Shown piece after piece: positions 43,773 to 54,914 of a DNA stretch of 64,000 nt (position 1 is its first letter; every line of letters starts with the position of its first letter). The notes beneath the pieces are model-generated. The model did not search any database. It was not told the DNA's origin and saw only the letters and a list, made by a program, of their open reading frames with translations. The stretch comes from Aminobacter aminovorans (GTDB taxonomy: Bacteria > Pseudomonadota > Alphaproteobacteria > Rhizobiales > Rhizobiaceae), in the NCBI RefSeq assembly GCF_900445235.1, contig NZ_UFSM01000001.1, positions 4,045,501 to 4,109,500 on the forward strand, given 5' to 3'. The translations under genes and the position numbers were made by a program.

Positions 43773-43892
43773 CGTGCCTGCGCGGCCGGCAATGCAGCCG
43801 CGCGATTTATTGTGCAGTGCAGCAACGATAGGGGCTCGCCGACGTTGTGGAGGGCGCGGTCCGGCTCGGACTGCGGAAACAGGACACCCCTC

Positions 43893-44969
43893 ATGAGAAA
43901 CCTATCGGATACGATCTCGCGCCTGGCCGCACGCCGTACGCACATGGTCGAGCCCAGCCGGCATGACGACCATGTGCTTTCGGATCTGGTCAATTTCGGC
44001 TCGAACCCCGGTGCCCTGCGCGCCCGAAGCCATGTTCCGGAGAATCTGCCCGCAACAGCGCCGCTGGTCGTGGTGCTTCATGGCTGCACCCAGACCGCGG
44101 CTGGCTACGACAGGGGCGCCGGCTGGTCCGCCCTTGCCGACAGCCAGGGATTTGCGCTGCTGTTTCCCGAGCAGCAGCGCGCCAACAATGCCAATCTCTG
44201 CTTCAACTGGTTCGAGCCGGGCGACATGAACCGCAACAGCGGCGAGCCGCTTTCGATCCGCCAGATGATCGAGGCGATGGTCGTGGCGCATGGCCTCGAT
44301 CGCAAGCGGATCTTCATCACCGGGCTCTCGGCCGGCGGCGCGATGACGTCGGTGATGCTGGCGACCTATCCGGAGGTGTTTGCCGGCGGCGCCATCATCG
44401 CCGGATTGCCCTTTGGCACGGCCAATTCGATCCCGACCGCCTTCGACCGCATGCGCGGCCATGGCGGCCCCTCGGAGGGGCGGCTTCAGCAGCTGCTGCG
44501 CGCCGCCTCGCCCCACACGGGCCCATGGCCGACACTTTCCGTCTGGCACGGCTCGGCCGACCAGATCGTCGTCGGATCGAACGCCGACGACATCGTCGGC
44601 CAATGGCGGACCCTTCACGGCATCGACGATGAAGCGACGCCCTGGACGACCATGGTCGACGGCCACAGCCGTATCGTCTGGAAGGACGGCGCCGGACGGG
44701 AGGTGATCGAACAGTATCGCATCAAGGGGATGGGGCACGGCACCCCGCTGGCCGCAGATGGCATCGGCGCACCCGGCCCGTTCATGATCGACGCCGGCAT
44801 CTCGTCGACGCAGCGCATCGCGCAATTCTGGAACATTGCAGACCCGCAGGCCGAGGTCATGCTGCCGCAGAAACGAGTATCAGCGCCGGCTCCCGCCGGG
44901 CCGGCCCGCGCCGAGGGGATCACCAGGACAATCGAGGATGCGCTGCGATCGGCCGGGCTTCTGCGCTAG
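43893..44969 (+). CDS. PHB-depolymerase-type esterase (alpha/beta hydrolase)
   Basis: 358 residues. Oxyanion region VVVLHGCTQTAAGYDRGAGW, nucleophile box GLSAGGAM and a C-terminal His in KGMGHGTP. The layout matches the PHB family of esterases, which also includes feruloyl and acetylxylan esterases. No signal peptide, so it is probably cytoplasmic. Confidence 0.85.
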   Translation: MRNLSDTISRLAARRTHMVEPSRHDDHVLSDLVNFGSNPGALRARSHVPENLPATAPLVVVLHGCTQTAAGYDRGAGWSALADSQGFALLFPEQQRANNANLCFNWFEPGDMNRNSGEPLSIRQMIEAMVVAHGLDRKRIFITGLSAGGAMTSVMLATYPEVFAGGAIIAGLPFGTANSIPTAFDRMRGHGGPSEGRLQQLLRAASPHTGPWPTLSVWHGSADQIVVGSNADDIVGQWRTLHGIDDEATPWTTMVDGHSRIVWKDGAGREVIEQYRIKGMGHGTPLAADGIGAPGPFMIDAGISSTQRIAQFWNIADPQAEVMLPQKRVSAPAPAGPARAEGITRTIEDALRSAGLLR

Positions 44970-45072
44970 AGCAATTCCAGGAAAAGTGTGCAGCGGTTTT
45001 CCGTCAGGAATTGCGCAAAAACAAGAAGATAGAGAGATTCCGCGGTTCGAAGAAAAGCGGAAACGCTCTAGG
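44967..45072. repeat. Rhizobial palindromic repeat element, about 105 bp
   Basis: Starts TAGAGCAATTCCAGGAAAAG and ends GGAAACGCTCTAG. Its ends are inverted (TAGAGC / GCTCTA), and an inner pair (GGAAAA ... TTTTCC; CAATTCC ... GGAATTG) forms a second stem. This is a familiar non-coding repeat type in Mesorhizobium and related genomes. Confidence 0.75.
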
Positions 45073-45142
45073 GGATACGCGCCGGCTCCGGCCAAGGCGA
45101 GCGGACCACCGGGCCCGCTCGCCTGCCTTGGACATTGAGGCG

Positions 45143-47242
<2,100 letters not shown>

Positions 47243-47286
47243 TGCTCATTCCTTGGAGAGGGGGTGCGGGTGCGCACATCACCCTC

Positions 47287-47311
47287 AATGCCGCGACGCC
47301 GGTGCGGTTCC
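47287..47311 (-). promoter_or_regulatory. EcfG-type promoter of katE
   Basis: Minus strand GGAAC-N16-CATT (GGAAC-N18-TT), upstream of katE. Confidence 0.55.
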
Positions 47312-47316
47312 CTTGG

Positions 47317-47376
47317 TTCTCGAAATGAAGTTGGGGCTCACGAAATGAAACGGGGGCTCGCGAAATGAAGTCTGGC
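47317..47376. repeat. Tandem repeat, about 19-20 bp unit
   Basis: Three copies of CGAAATGAA followed by a G-run and CTC. Located in the 350-base gap between katE and the next gene; the gap otherwise holds two EcfG promoters. Confidence 0.7.
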
Positions 47377-47538
47377 CGCAACATATGAAACTGGCGTGGG
47401 CACTGCCGCCCGCCGGCTGAGCCGGCATTGGCCACATCCCGGCCGCCCCGCCGAGCCGCCCCGCTGATATGTCCGAGCGGCCATGGATGCCAGGCGGCCG
47501 ACTGAGCCGGCGCGCCGAAATTGTGCCGGCACTTTTTG

Positions 47539-47563
47539 GGAACCAATCGTCCTGCCAACGGTT
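47539..47563 (+). promoter_or_regulatory. EcfG-type promoter
   Basis: GGAAC-N16-GGTT (GGAAC-N18-TT), 27 bases before ATG 47590. Confidence 0.6.
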
Positions 47564-47589
47564 TTATTGTCGCAAGTCAGGAGAAAATA

Positions 47590-47901
47590 ATGAAAAATCT
47601 TATACTTAGCGCGGCCATTCTGGCTGCCACGGCTTTCCATGCCCAGGCGCAGACCCAGCCGTCGAGCGACCCTCAGACGCCGGCCATTGCCACGCCTGAT
47701 ACTGTCAATCCGACGGCTCCGGTAGCCGGCGCCAACAGCTTCACCGAAGCGCAAGCCAAGGCCAAGATCGAAGAGGCGGGCTTTCAGAACGTGACGGCGC
47801 TGGTCAAGGCCGAGAGCGGCATCTGGCAGGGCAAGGCGACCAAGGACGGCAAGGAAACAGCCGTTTCGCTCGACTACCAGGGCAACGTCGTCGCCCAGTA
47901 A
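47590..47901 (+). CDS. Exported PepSY-like small protein
   Basis: 103 residues. Signal peptide ending AQAQT, a Pro/Thr-rich linker, then SFTEAQAKAKIEEAGFQNVT and a beta part resembling a PepSY-like domain. Probably periplasmic; function unknown. An EcfG-type promoter precedes it. Confidence 0.7.
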   Translation: MKNLILSAAILAATAFHAQAQTQPSSDPQTPAIATPDTVNPTAPVAGANSFTEAQAKAKIEEAGFQNVTALVKAESGIWQGKATKDGKETAVSLDYQGNVVAQ

Positions 47902-47951
47902 TCCGGGCCCAACATTTTCACCCCATTTCAGGACGTAGAAGGAAGATCACC

Positions 47952-48569
47952 ATGGTAAGTGTGACAGGATTGTTCGACCATTATTCCGACGCACAGGCAG
48001 CGGTCGAAGAGCTGCACCGAGCCGGCATTTCGCATGACGACATCAGTGTCGTGGCGAGCAATGTCGACGGCTCATATGACGCCCGTTCGTCGGATACGGC
48101 AGACGCTGCCGGCACCGGCGCGGGCATCGGCGCCCTTGTTGGCGGCACAGGCGGCCTGCTCGCCGGCCTCGGCGTCATGGCAATCCCCGGGGTTGGCCCG
48201 GTGGTGGCAGCCGGCTGGCTGGCGGCGACCGCCGCAGGTGCTGCGGCCGGTGCACTCGCAGGCGGTGCGACTGGCGGTCTCATCGGGGCATTGACCGATT
48301 CCGGCGTCCCCGCCGAAGACGCCCATGTCTACGCCGAAGGCGTGCGACGGGGTGGCACGCTGGTGACCGCACGCGTCACCGAAGGCGCTGAAGAAGACAC
48401 CGCAAGGTCCATCCTGCACAACGCCAATCCAGTCGATGTCAGCGAGCGCCGGGCAGCCTATGCCGATGGCGGCTGGACGGCCTTCGACGAAACGGCCGAC
48501 CCGTACTCGCCCAAGGACATCGAAGAAGAACGCCGGCGCTACGCCACCCGCATCCCTCCGGTGGTCTGA
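47952..48569 (+). CDS. General stress protein, YflT/17M-like domain with Gly-rich core
   Basis: 205 residues. The N-terminal GLFDHYSDAQAAVEELHRAG and ISHDDISVVAS match the heat-induced stress protein YflT domain. The middle (GTGAGIGALVGGTGGLLAGL) is a Gly-zipper-like hydrophobic region. It follows the EcfG-controlled gene at 47590 by 50 bases and may be co-transcribed. Confidence 0.75.
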   Translation: MVSVTGLFDHYSDAQAAVEELHRAGISHDDISVVASNVDGSYDARSSDTADAAGTGAGIGALVGGTGGLLAGLGVMAIPGVGPVVAAGWLAATAAGAAAGALAGGATGGLIGALTDSGVPAEDAHVYAEGVRRGGTLVTARVTEGAEEDTARSILHNANPVDVSERRAAYADGGWTAFDETADPYSPKDIEEERRRYATRIPPVV

Positions 48570-48576
48570 TCGCGCC

Positions 48577-48632
48577 GTAGTCTGGCCCCCCGTAGTCTGG
48601 CCCCCATAGTCTGGCCCCCATAGTCTGAACCG
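48577..48632. repeat. 12-16 bp tandem repeat
   Basis: Four copies of TAGTCTGGCCCCC with short spacers, directly after the YflT-like gene. Confidence 0.8.
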
Positions 48633-48833
48633 GTGAGCCGCCGCTGTCTTGACTACGACGCGGCGGCAAAACCTTGAAATGCCGAGGGGCTAGATGCCGA
48701 GGGTGAGATGCTGGCGGCCCGATCTTCCGGTAGGGCCGCTTGGCTAGCACACATAGCTGCCGGCCGAGGGATCGATTCGCCCGCATGCGCGTTTCATCAC
48801 TCTCTCATACAGGCTCTTATACAGGAGGCCGAC

Positions 48834-49016
48834 ATGCCGGATGATCCGAAGAAAACCGCTGAGGACCGCAAGCTCGTCTCGAGGCAGGAGTATGAGATCG
48901 AGGAATTTGCGCGCAAATATGATCTGATGCGCGGCGAAGCCGCGGCGATGATCAGGCGCTATGGCCCATCGCGCCGCAAACTTGACGCCATCATCACGCA
49001 GCGCCCGCGCGGGTAG
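48834..49016 (+). CDS. Small DUF3606-like protein
   Basis: 60 residues. EYEIEEFARKYDLMRGEAAA and MIRRYGPSRRKLDAI show the DUF3606 pattern. Function unknown. Related in plan to the products at 37080 and 63832. AGGAGGC upstream fixes the start. Confidence 0.75.
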   Translation: MPDDPKKTAEDRKLVSRQEYEIEEFARKYDLMRGEAAAMIRRYGPSRRKLDAIITQRPRG

Positions 49017-49029
49017 ATGGTCAGGACAG

Positions 49030-49311
49030 ATGCCTGAACAGAGCCAGCCCGCCGCATTCAGCGTCGACGAGACGGTCAGTCTCAGGTCCCGTGCCGGCGT
49101 GCCGTTGGGCACGCCCAACAGCTTCACCGTCAAGACGATACTGCCCAGCGACAACGGCCACCGTCACTATCGCATCCGCAGCATGGAAGAGGCCTTCGAT
49201 CGCATCGTGCCCGAGGCCAATCTGGTCGCCGCGGACCAGTGCCAGACGATTCATGACGATGAAGCCCGACGGAATTTCCGCATGCGCTTTGCGCCCAAGC
49301 GGCGGCGATAG
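49030..49311 (+). CDS. Small hypothetical protein
   Basis: 93 residues. TPNSFTVKTILPSDNGHRHY and RIRSMEEAFDRIVPE suggest a small alpha/beta domain. It follows the DUF3606 gene by 13 bases, probably as part of the same transcript. Confidence 0.6.
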   Translation: MPEQSQPAAFSVDETVSLRSRAGVPLGTPNSFTVKTILPSDNGHRHYRIRSMEEAFDRIVPEANLVAADQCQTIHDDEARRNFRMRFAPKRRR

Positions 49312-49537
49312 CGATGCTCTTTATGCGCGCACATTGGCACGTCAGCCCCCCTCAAATACCGTCAAAGATAGTCGCTGACGAAGACGACGGCAAAGCTGCT
49401 CAATTTCCGGATGCAACCGCGCAGCTGTGGCTGTTCCCGTTATGAGGGTGTATAGTCGAGACATCGACGATAACTGGAACGGGCATCGTCGGCTGCGAGC
49501 GAAGATCAGGCTTCCGCCCCACTTACGGGAGGAAGCT

Positions 49538-49762
49538 ATGAACAGCCCCTCGAACATCTCGGCAATGGATTTCGAAATAGCCCTGGGCGCGTTGCGCCGC
49601 ATAACCCCTTTGCCGACCGACCGGTCCGAGCTTCATGCGCTGGCACGAGGCTTGATCGCCGAACTATGCCCCGACAAGGCCTATCCCGACGCCCTCATAG
49701 AGGCGTTGGTGCAAGCTGCGGCAAGCCAACCTCACCCTATCCGCCGGTACGACGCAGGGTAG
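49538..49762 (+). CDS. Small hypothetical protein
   Basis: 74 residues: AMDFEIALGALRRITPLPTD and LIEALVQAAASQPHPIRRYD. GGGAGGAAG before ATG 49538 fixes the start. Convergent with the next gene by 26 bases. Function unknown. Confidence 0.6.
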   Translation: MNSPSNISAMDFEIALGALRRITPLPTDRSELHALARGLIAELCPDKAYPDALIEALVQAAASQPHPIRRYDAG

Positions 49763-49919
49763 CCAGGCGCTGGTCGGCATGCGATTCCGCCACCGACAAT
49801 AGAATGTCGACGTCGTCGAAACTTCTGCGATCATGCAGATCGGCGATCCGTTTCCTGAGCAGCCTGAGGTCGTCACGGATGGCTTCAGCGTCACTCAGGT
49901 TATTGCTGGTGGTCTTCAT
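49737..49919 (-). CDS. Small helical hypothetical protein
   Basis: 60 residues: NNLSDAEAIRDDLRLLRKRI and DDVDILLSVAESHADQRLAT. Charged and helical. Function unknown. Confidence 0.6.
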   Translation of the reverse strand: MKTTSNNLSDAEAIRDDLRLLRKRIADLHDRRSFDDVDILLSVAESHADQRLATLRRTGG

Positions 49920-50052
49920 TGAATTCTGCCTGTCGGGGAGGTGCGGCCCTGTTGGCTGGCGAAGAAAGCAGGCGCCACGTCATCGGCAGCCTGCACAACG
50001 GACAAGCGCCCGCTCGTAAGCTCAATCGCCGAGATCATCACAGGTTCCATGG

Positions 50053-50125
50053 AAAAGGCCTGCCGGATGGGGCACATCCGGCAGGCCTGGTGTGAGCATG
50101 ACCGGAGGGGGGAGGCCATGCTCGC
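50053..50125 (-). ncRNA. Candidate stress small RNA B (C-rich loop plus terminator)
   Basis: Minus-strand RNA of about 73 nt. Hairpin 1 (50094-50123): stem GAGCATG/CATGCTC with the loop core CCTCCCCCCTCC. Hairpin 2 (50057-50087): perfect 12-bp GGCCTGCCGGAT/ATCCGGCAGGCC stem followed by TTTT. A consensus EcfG promoter is just upstream. Confidence 0.7.
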
Positions 50126-50131
50126 GACTAC

Positions 50132-50156
50132 AACGCCTGTCGTCCCGATAAGTTCC
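50132..50156 (-). promoter_or_regulatory. EcfG-type promoter of small RNA B
   Basis: Minus strand GGAAC-N16-CGTT, a full consensus match. Confidence 0.7.
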
Positions 50157-50274
50157 CTGGGCGAAGGCCTGCCGGAGGGTTTTCTCGCACTGCGCGGAAA
50201 GAAACGCTCAGGCACTGATATCGGTGGGCCTCGCGACAAACCTCGCTGTCCCACGCCCGACGGTTGGGGTCGTC

Positions 50275-50370
50275 GCAGCCAGATCAAGCCCGGTCGCCAG
50301 ATCAGGCCCGGTCGCCAGATCAGGCCCGGTCGCCAGATCAGGCCCGGTCGCCAGATCAGGCCCGGTCGAA
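50275..50370. repeat. 18-bp tandem repeat, five copies
   Basis: Nearly identical units of CGCCAGATCAGGCCCGGT. The last copy runs into the end of the convergent gene at 50356. Confidence 0.9.
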
Positions 50371-50631
50371 TGTGAACGATGTGAGCAAGGTGGTCACGAA
50401 ATTGCTCGCCTTTTCCTTGACCAGCATATTCGTCCAGTCGTCCGTGCCGCGCAGCCTCAGGTCGGTGTAGATGCTGTCGACAGCCGCCTCTTCGATGCGC
50501 TTGATATGCGCCATGAAGGCAACCTCCCCGTCCGCGCGATACATGTCACGGATGACCATGCGCAGGACCTCCTGAATCGCTATTTGCCAGGCAGTGTTGA
50601 TCGCGTTGATTTCATTTGTTTCTTCTGACAT
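50356..50631 (-). CDS. Small helical hypothetical protein
   Basis: 91 residues: NEINAINTAWQIAIQEVLRM and AAVDSIYTDLRLRGTDDWTN. Its last residues are encoded within the tandem repeat edge. ATG 50631 chosen. Function unknown. Confidence 0.65.
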   Translation of the reverse strand: MSEETNEINAINTAWQIAIQEVLRMVIRDMYRADGEVAFMAHIKRIEEAAVDSIYTDLRLRGTDDWTNMLVKEKASNFVTTLLTSFTFDRA

Positions 50632-50721
50632 CGAGGTTCCTTTGGGTGGCTTGCCCCTGGACAATGTTCACCCTGGGTTTGAGCAGCCGCCTGATGGCGC
50701 GCGGATGACAGGGCGTCCGCG

Positions 50722-50973
50722 TCAGACCTGTCTCGTAACAGCTGCCGTCCGTTGGTCTCGGATCGCTGGGCCAGGAGCGATCGCGGTCGCCCCTGCATGA
50801 TCGTGCAGTTCCTTTGCAAGCCGCGCTTGACGAAGCCGGAGCGTCTTTTCCGCGCGCGAGCGAACGAGCACGTCCACCGCAGCGACGGGGCTGTTGCGTG
50901 CGAAGAATTGCGATTGCGCACGGCTGAAGGCAATCTCGGCCTGCTGGCGAGATTTGCTGTGTGTCTGAAACAA
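50722..50973 (-). CDS. Small basic hypothetical protein
   Basis: 83 residues: AEIAFSRAQSQFFARNSPVA and KTLRLRQARLAKELHDHAGA. It resembles small rhizobial proteins with the same RLRxxRLAKE tail. Start is TTG 50973; uncertain. Confidence 0.45.
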   Translation of the reverse strand: MFQTHSKSRQQAEIAFSRAQSQFFARNSPVAAVDVLVRSRAEKTLRLRQARLAKELHDHAGATAIAPGPAIRDQRTAAVTRQV

Positions 50974-51014
50974 TGGGTTTTCCGATTGGGAGGCCGCATA
51001 GGGTGCGCGGCAAT

Positions 51015-51042
51015 AAAAAAGGTCAGGCGGACTGCCTGACCT
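51015..51042 (-). terminator. Rho-independent terminator of cspA
   Basis: Minus strand GGTCAGGC-loop-GCCTGACC stem followed by TTTTTT, just downstream of the cold shock gene. Confidence 0.85.
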
Positions 51043-51109
51043 TGATCGTTATCATGCTCTCACAGTGCCAGTACATCCGTGGTCAACGGAGAGACAGATA
51101 CTGTATGGC

Positions 51110-51319
51110 TTAGGCGGCCTGCAGATTGCAGGCAGACATCTTGCCGGACTTGTTGTCGCGCTCCATCTCGAAGCCGATCTTCTGGCCCTCGACGAGTTCG
51201 CGCATTCCGGCGCGCTCGACGGCAGAGATGTGAACGAACGCATCCGCGCCGCCATTGTCGGGCTGGATGAAGCCGAAGCCTTTGGTGGAATTAAACCATT
51301 TAACGGTGCCAGTGGTCAT
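51110..51319 (-). CDS. cspA: Cold shock protein (CspA family)
   Basis: 69 residues. [18 protein letters not shown] carries RNP1 (KGFGFI), and AFVHIS is RNP2. Single-stranded nucleic acid chaperone. ATG 51319 is the family start; the ATG at 51334 adds five residues. Confidence 0.95.
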   Translation of the reverse strand: MTTGTVKWFNSTKGFGFIQPDNGGADAFVHISAVERAGMRELVEGQKIGFEMERDNKSGKMSACNLQAA

Positions 51320-51906
51320 GATGAACCCTTTCATAGCAAAAAGTGGACCACAACGCCGAAGCGCTGCGGATGGTGATAGCGATTTTTGAAAGAAAAGGTT
51401 CGTTCAGGGCGCGGTGCCAAACGCGCGGTAACCAAAGCTCAGCAAGCAAATATCGATGATGGACATGTAGGGCAGCCCTGTCGCGTTGTCAACTCCAGCT
51501 TTTGGAATTCAGCGGATTCTACCTAAGATTGTACAGAGCAGCCGGAAGGTGAAAGCCTTGGTGTAATGTGTCCGAAGCCAGAGGATACCATCCATTGCCC
51601 TGCCGATCTCGCGCAGGGCGCGTGCCGCAAGCCTGCCTAACAGCCAGGCTGACCATCGGCCGCACGCCGGGAGCCGTACCGCGCGGCGACGCGCAGCAGT
51701 TGCACGCCCGACGGGGTCCGTCTTCCACCCATTCCGCCAGGGCCGAGATCGAGTTGCCGGCATTGCGGTCAAGTTGGAACAATCGATGCAAGGCCCGCGC
51801 ATCAACCGTGGTACAATACTCGTGTCGGACCTGGCCAATCAGCCTTTCGACGCAACTGCCGAGTCATGACTTGCTTCGTAAGTCTCCGGCCCTTGAGGGC
51901 CTCTCC
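51320..51906. other. Gap: cspA leader region and kinase upstream region
   Basis: About 590 bases. The first 150 or so, AT-richer, likely hold the cspA promoter and a long 5-prime leader as in other csp genes. The rest has only shadow frames. A GGAAC at 51778 lacks a fitting -10. Confidence 0.4.
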
Positions 51907-52956
51907 ATGCCACATCCGACAGAGCATTGTGAAGCGGCAAGCACACTTGCCGTGGTGATGTCTTCCAACGAACCGCTGCTTTTCCTGTCTGACACTCTCA
52001 GAATTATTGCGGCAAGCGCGTCGTTCTGCCGGGCATTCGAGATCGACCCCGCGTCAGTCGCAGGCAAGCTCCTCGGCGAACTTGGAAACGGGGAGTGGGC
52101 GATGCCCAAGCTCGTTTCACTGTTGACGGCGACCGCGACCGGCAGTGCGAGCATCGATGCCTACGAGATCGACCTGAAGCGACCAGACCTGATGACGCGG
52201 CAGTTGGTTGTCAACGCACGAACGCTCGACGACGGCGACCTCCACCATATTCGCCTGCTTCTCGCCATAACCGATGTGACCGACATGCGCGCCCAGGCTC
52301 GACTGAAGGATAATCTGGTTCGCGACAAGGCCATCCTGCTGCAGAAGGTCCAACATAGGGTCGCCAACAGTCTGCAGATTTTCGCCAGCGTCCTGATGCA
52401 GAGTGCACGTCGTGTCCAGTCGGAGGAGGTTCGTGGACATCTCCACGACGCCCGTCATCGCATCATGTCAATCGCAGCGCTGCAACGACAGCTTTCCACA
52501 TCCGCTGGCGGCAGCGTTGAGCTCCGTGGCTATTTCACGCAGCTTTGTCAAAGTCTTGGCGCATCGATGATCGCAGACGCCGAGAGGCCGTCAATCCAGG
52601 TGAAGGTCGATGACAGCACCGTGGATGCGGACGTATCCATAAGCATGGGGCTCATCGTAACCGAACTCGTGATCAATGCCCTCAAGCATGCCTTTCCCGG
52701 CGAGCGAACCGGGACGATCGTGATCGAGCATCGATCGTCGGGCAAGGACTGGACGCTTTCCATTGCCGACAACGGGATCGGCATTCCCGTGGGGGACGAT
52801 GCGCCCAAGGCGGGGCTCGGGACTGGCGTCGTGGAAGCGCTCGTGAAGAACCTGAACGGCGAAGTTACTGTGAGCGACGCGGCCCCAGGTACGGTGGTCA
52901 CAATCAGCCATCGGGAAACCGCGGGCCTGCGGACCGACCTTTCTTCAGCGGCGTAG
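51907..52956 (+). CDS. PAS sensor histidine kinase, HisKA_2/HWE type, soluble
   Basis: 349 residues. A PAS-like domain spans about 20-125, then HisKA_2 with phospho-His H150 in QHRVANSLQI, then a GHKL domain (ELVINALKHAF; ADNGIG; GTGVVEALVKNL). No membrane segment. A single-domain response regulator follows after 57 bases, likely its partner. Such kinases feed general stress or motility signalling in alphaproteobacteria. Confidence 0.85.
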   Translation: MPHPTEHCEAASTLAVVMSSNEPLLFLSDTLRIIAASASFCRAFEIDPASVAGKLLGELGNGEWAMPKLVSLLTATATGSASIDAYEIDLKRPDLMTRQLVVNARTLDDGDLHHIRLLLAITDVTDMRAQARLKDNLVRDKAILLQKVQHRVANSLQIFASVLMQSARRVQSEEVRGHLHDARHRIMSIAALQRQLSTSAGGSVELRGYFTQLCQSLGASMIADAERPSIQVKVDDSTVDADVSISMGLIVTELVINALKHAFPGERTGTIVIEHRSSGKDWTLSIADNGIGIPVGDDAPKAGLGTGVVEALVKNLNGEVTVSDAAPGTVVTISHRETAGLRTDLSSAA

Positions 52957-53013
52957 AAACAAATCTGCTCCAACAGACTGCAGTGCTGCAGCACCTCATA
53001 CATCGAGTGAACA

Positions 53014-53418
53014 ATGATGAGCGGCAAACCGGTCGTCCTGATCGTGGAAGACAGTCCAATCATACGAATGAGCGCAGTCGATCTTGTCCTGTCGGCGGGC
53101 TACGAAGCGCTGGAGGCTGGCAACGCCGACGAAGCGATCCGCATCCTCGAACTGCGAGATGACATCGATCTCGTGTTCACCGATGTGCAGATGCCGGGGA
53201 CGATGGACGGTATCAAACTGTCCCACTACATCCGCGATCGATGGCCGCCTGTGAAGCTGATCGTCGCCTCAGGTGCTGCCATCATCGAGGAGAGCATGCT
53301 ACCCGGAGGCAGTCGCTTCTTTTCGAAGCCCTACGACGATCTCACCATCACCGAGGCAATGGCCCTCCTGCTTTCAAGCGACAAGCTGGACTTCGACAGC
53401 GGGGCAATGGGGAAATAG
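53014..53418 (+). CDS. Single-domain response regulator
   Basis: 134 residues, receiver only: E12-D13, phospho-acceptor D57 in VFTDVQMPG, S86 and K105 (FFSKPYDD). No output domain, so it probably acts by phosphotransfer or protein contact. Partner of the upstream kinase by position. Confidence 0.9.
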   Translation: MMSGKPVVLIVEDSPIIRMSAVDLVLSAGYEALEAGNADEAIRILELRDDIDLVFTDVQMPGTMDGIKLSHYIRDRWPPVKLIVASGAAIIEESMLPGGSRFFSKPYDDLTITEAMALLLSSDKLDFDSGAMGK

Positions 53419-53665
53419 TTCGCGTGCGTTTTCCCTTGCGACAGGCGCCGCAGCACCCCGGCCGTCACGCACTTCTTGTTCCGCTTCGCCGCCGGCTTGC
53501 GGCTGCTCGGGATCGGCGAATACAGACCGGCTCGTTGATGATGATGGACGCCTGAGCGCCATACCCCGCTCGCCCCTGATCGGAGCCGAGCCCGAAGCGC
53601 CTCGACCTGACGAACGCCTGTTGATGAGCCCCCGGGGATCAGGCCGGCAGCGCCCTGCCATGAAA

Positions 53666-53700
53666 TAAAAAAGCCCCGCCACCTCAAGGCAGCGGGGCTC
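53666..53700 (-). terminator. Rho-independent terminator of the DUF1344 gene
   Basis: Minus strand GCCCCGCTGCC / GGTGGCGGGGC stem followed by TTTTTT. Confidence 0.8.
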
Positions 53701-53702
53701 GA

Positions 53703-53745
53703 TCTGGAGAACCAGATTACATGCTGGAGAACCAGATCACATCGG
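53703..53745. repeat. 21-bp tandem duplication
   Basis: CTGGAGAACCAGAT(T/C)ACAT(G/C) occurs twice, the second copy reaching the last codons of the DUF1344 gene. Confidence 0.75.
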
Positions 53746-53991
53746 AGGCGACAGCGTCACCTGGGTGACCTTGGTGATGTCGTCGCCGTCCATGGTGACC
53801 ACCACCTTCTTGCCGACCGCAAGCTCAGCGGGAACGGCAACGTCGGCGCCGACCGTGAAGCTCTTGCCGTCCTCCAGCATGATGACCTTGGTCTCCTTGT
53901 TGTATTCCTTGATCACGCCTTCAGCAGTTCCTGCGAAAGCCGTGCCGGCAAGGAACAGCGTGGCGCCGAGCGCCAGAATGAGCTTTTTCAT
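53737..53991 (-). CDS. DUF1344 exported small protein
   Basis: 84 residues. Signal peptide (KLILALGATLFLAGTAFAG), then a small beta domain: GVIKEYNKETKVIMLEDGKS and VGKKVVVTMDGDDITK. DUF1344 is common in rhizobia; function unknown. AGGAGA precedes ATG 53991. A 391-residue frame extends upstream to 54912, but only as a shadow of the YciE-like gene. Confidence 0.85.
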   Translation of the reverse strand: MKKLILALGATLFLAGTAFAGTAEGVIKEYNKETKVIMLEDGKSFTVGADVAVPAELAVGKKVVVTMDGDDITKVTQVTLSPPM

Positions 53992-54157
53992 TTTTTGATT
54001 TCTCCTGACCTTTCTGGCGTGTTTGCCTCCAGGCCACTCACTCAACCTTCTCGCGCCTCTATGGTTGCCATGCCTGGCCGAGATAACTGGCGCGCACGCT
54101 CGCACGCTGTTGCCGATGCAGCAGCGGCGGCGATGTCCGGATCTCCTCAATCCTCTG

Positions 54158-54182
54158 GAACTGTAAGCGCCATCAGTCGTTC
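54158..54182 (+). promoter_or_regulatory. EcfG-type promoter
   Basis: GGAAC-N16-CGTT, full consensus, 34 bases before ATG 54217. Confidence 0.7.
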
Positions 54183-54216
54183 TGGCCCCGAGGGATCTCA
54201 ACCAAAGGAGCCAACC

Positions 54217-54717
54217 ATGCCGACCAAAGAAAAGGGCCTTGAAGACCTCTTCCACGACACCCTTCGCGACATCTACTATGCGGAGCGCAAAATCCTGAAG
54301 GCGCTGCCCAAGATGGCCCGCGGCGCCAGTTCCATGGAATTGAAGGCGGCGTTCGAGAAACACCGCGACCAGACCGAAGGCCATGTCGAGCGCCTGCAGC
54401 AGGTCTTCGCACTGATGGACAAGCCGGCCAAGGGCAAGACCTGCCCCGCCATCGACGGCATTCTTGAAGAGGGCGAGGAAATTCTCGCGGACTTCAAGGG
54501 TACGGCTGCCGGCGATGCCGGCCTGATCTCGGCTGCCCAGGCGGTCGAACATTATGAAATCACCCGCTACGGCACGCTGCGCCGCTGGGCTGAAATCATG
54601 AAGATGCCGGAGGCGGCCGAGCTTTTCGCCGCCACCCTGGCCGAGGAAGAGACCACCGACAAGGATCTGACGGCCCTGGCCGACAGCAAGGCCAACCGCC
54701 AGGCCTTGGCTGCATGA
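54217..54717 (+). CDS. YciE/YciF-type ferritin-like stress protein (DUF892)
   Basis: 166 residues. LEDLFHDTLRDIYYAERKIL is the DUF892 start; Glu and His in four long helices (AERKI, EKHRDQTEGH, AVEHYEITRYG, AEEETTD) form a ferritin-like di-metal site. Known from the general stress response. Perfect EcfG promoter upstream and ribosome site AAAGGAG. Confidence 0.9.
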   Translation: MPTKEKGLEDLFHDTLRDIYYAERKILKALPKMARGASSMELKAAFEKHRDQTEGHVERLQQVFALMDKPAKGKTCPAIDGILEEGEEILADFKGTAAGDAGLISAAQAVEHYEITRYGTLRRWAEIMKMPEAAELFAATLAEEETTDKDLTALADSKANRQALAA

Positions 54718-54848
54718 TCGACCGCGCGGCCCCACAGGTCTGCCGCACAGGCCGACCTGTGGGGCACAAGCCCTGCCCCGCGCGGCGATCTGCGAACCCG
54801 GCAACGCCGCGACATCGCGATCACGATTGCTGCCCCTAGGCGGCTGCC

Positions 54849-54873
54849 GGAACGGATCGCCGAACGGACGGTT
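54849..54873 (+). promoter_or_regulatory. EcfG-type promoter
   Basis: GGAAC-N16-GGTT (GGAAC-N18-TT), 41 bases before ATG 54915. Confidence 0.6.
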
Positions 54874-54914
54874 TCGCCCCCCTCCATCCACCCTACCCCC
54901 AGAGGAGATCAATC

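Noticed and set aside
50275..50370. Regular 18-bp repeats as a CRISPR array
   Set aside because: Units are head to tail with no spacers and there are no cas genes; it is a simple tandem repeat.
53737..54912. A 391-residue minus-strand frame covering the DUF1344 and YciE-like genes
   Set aside because: Only the last 84 residues are protein-like with signal peptide and ribosome site; the rest is antisense to a clear gene with a perfect EcfG promoter.
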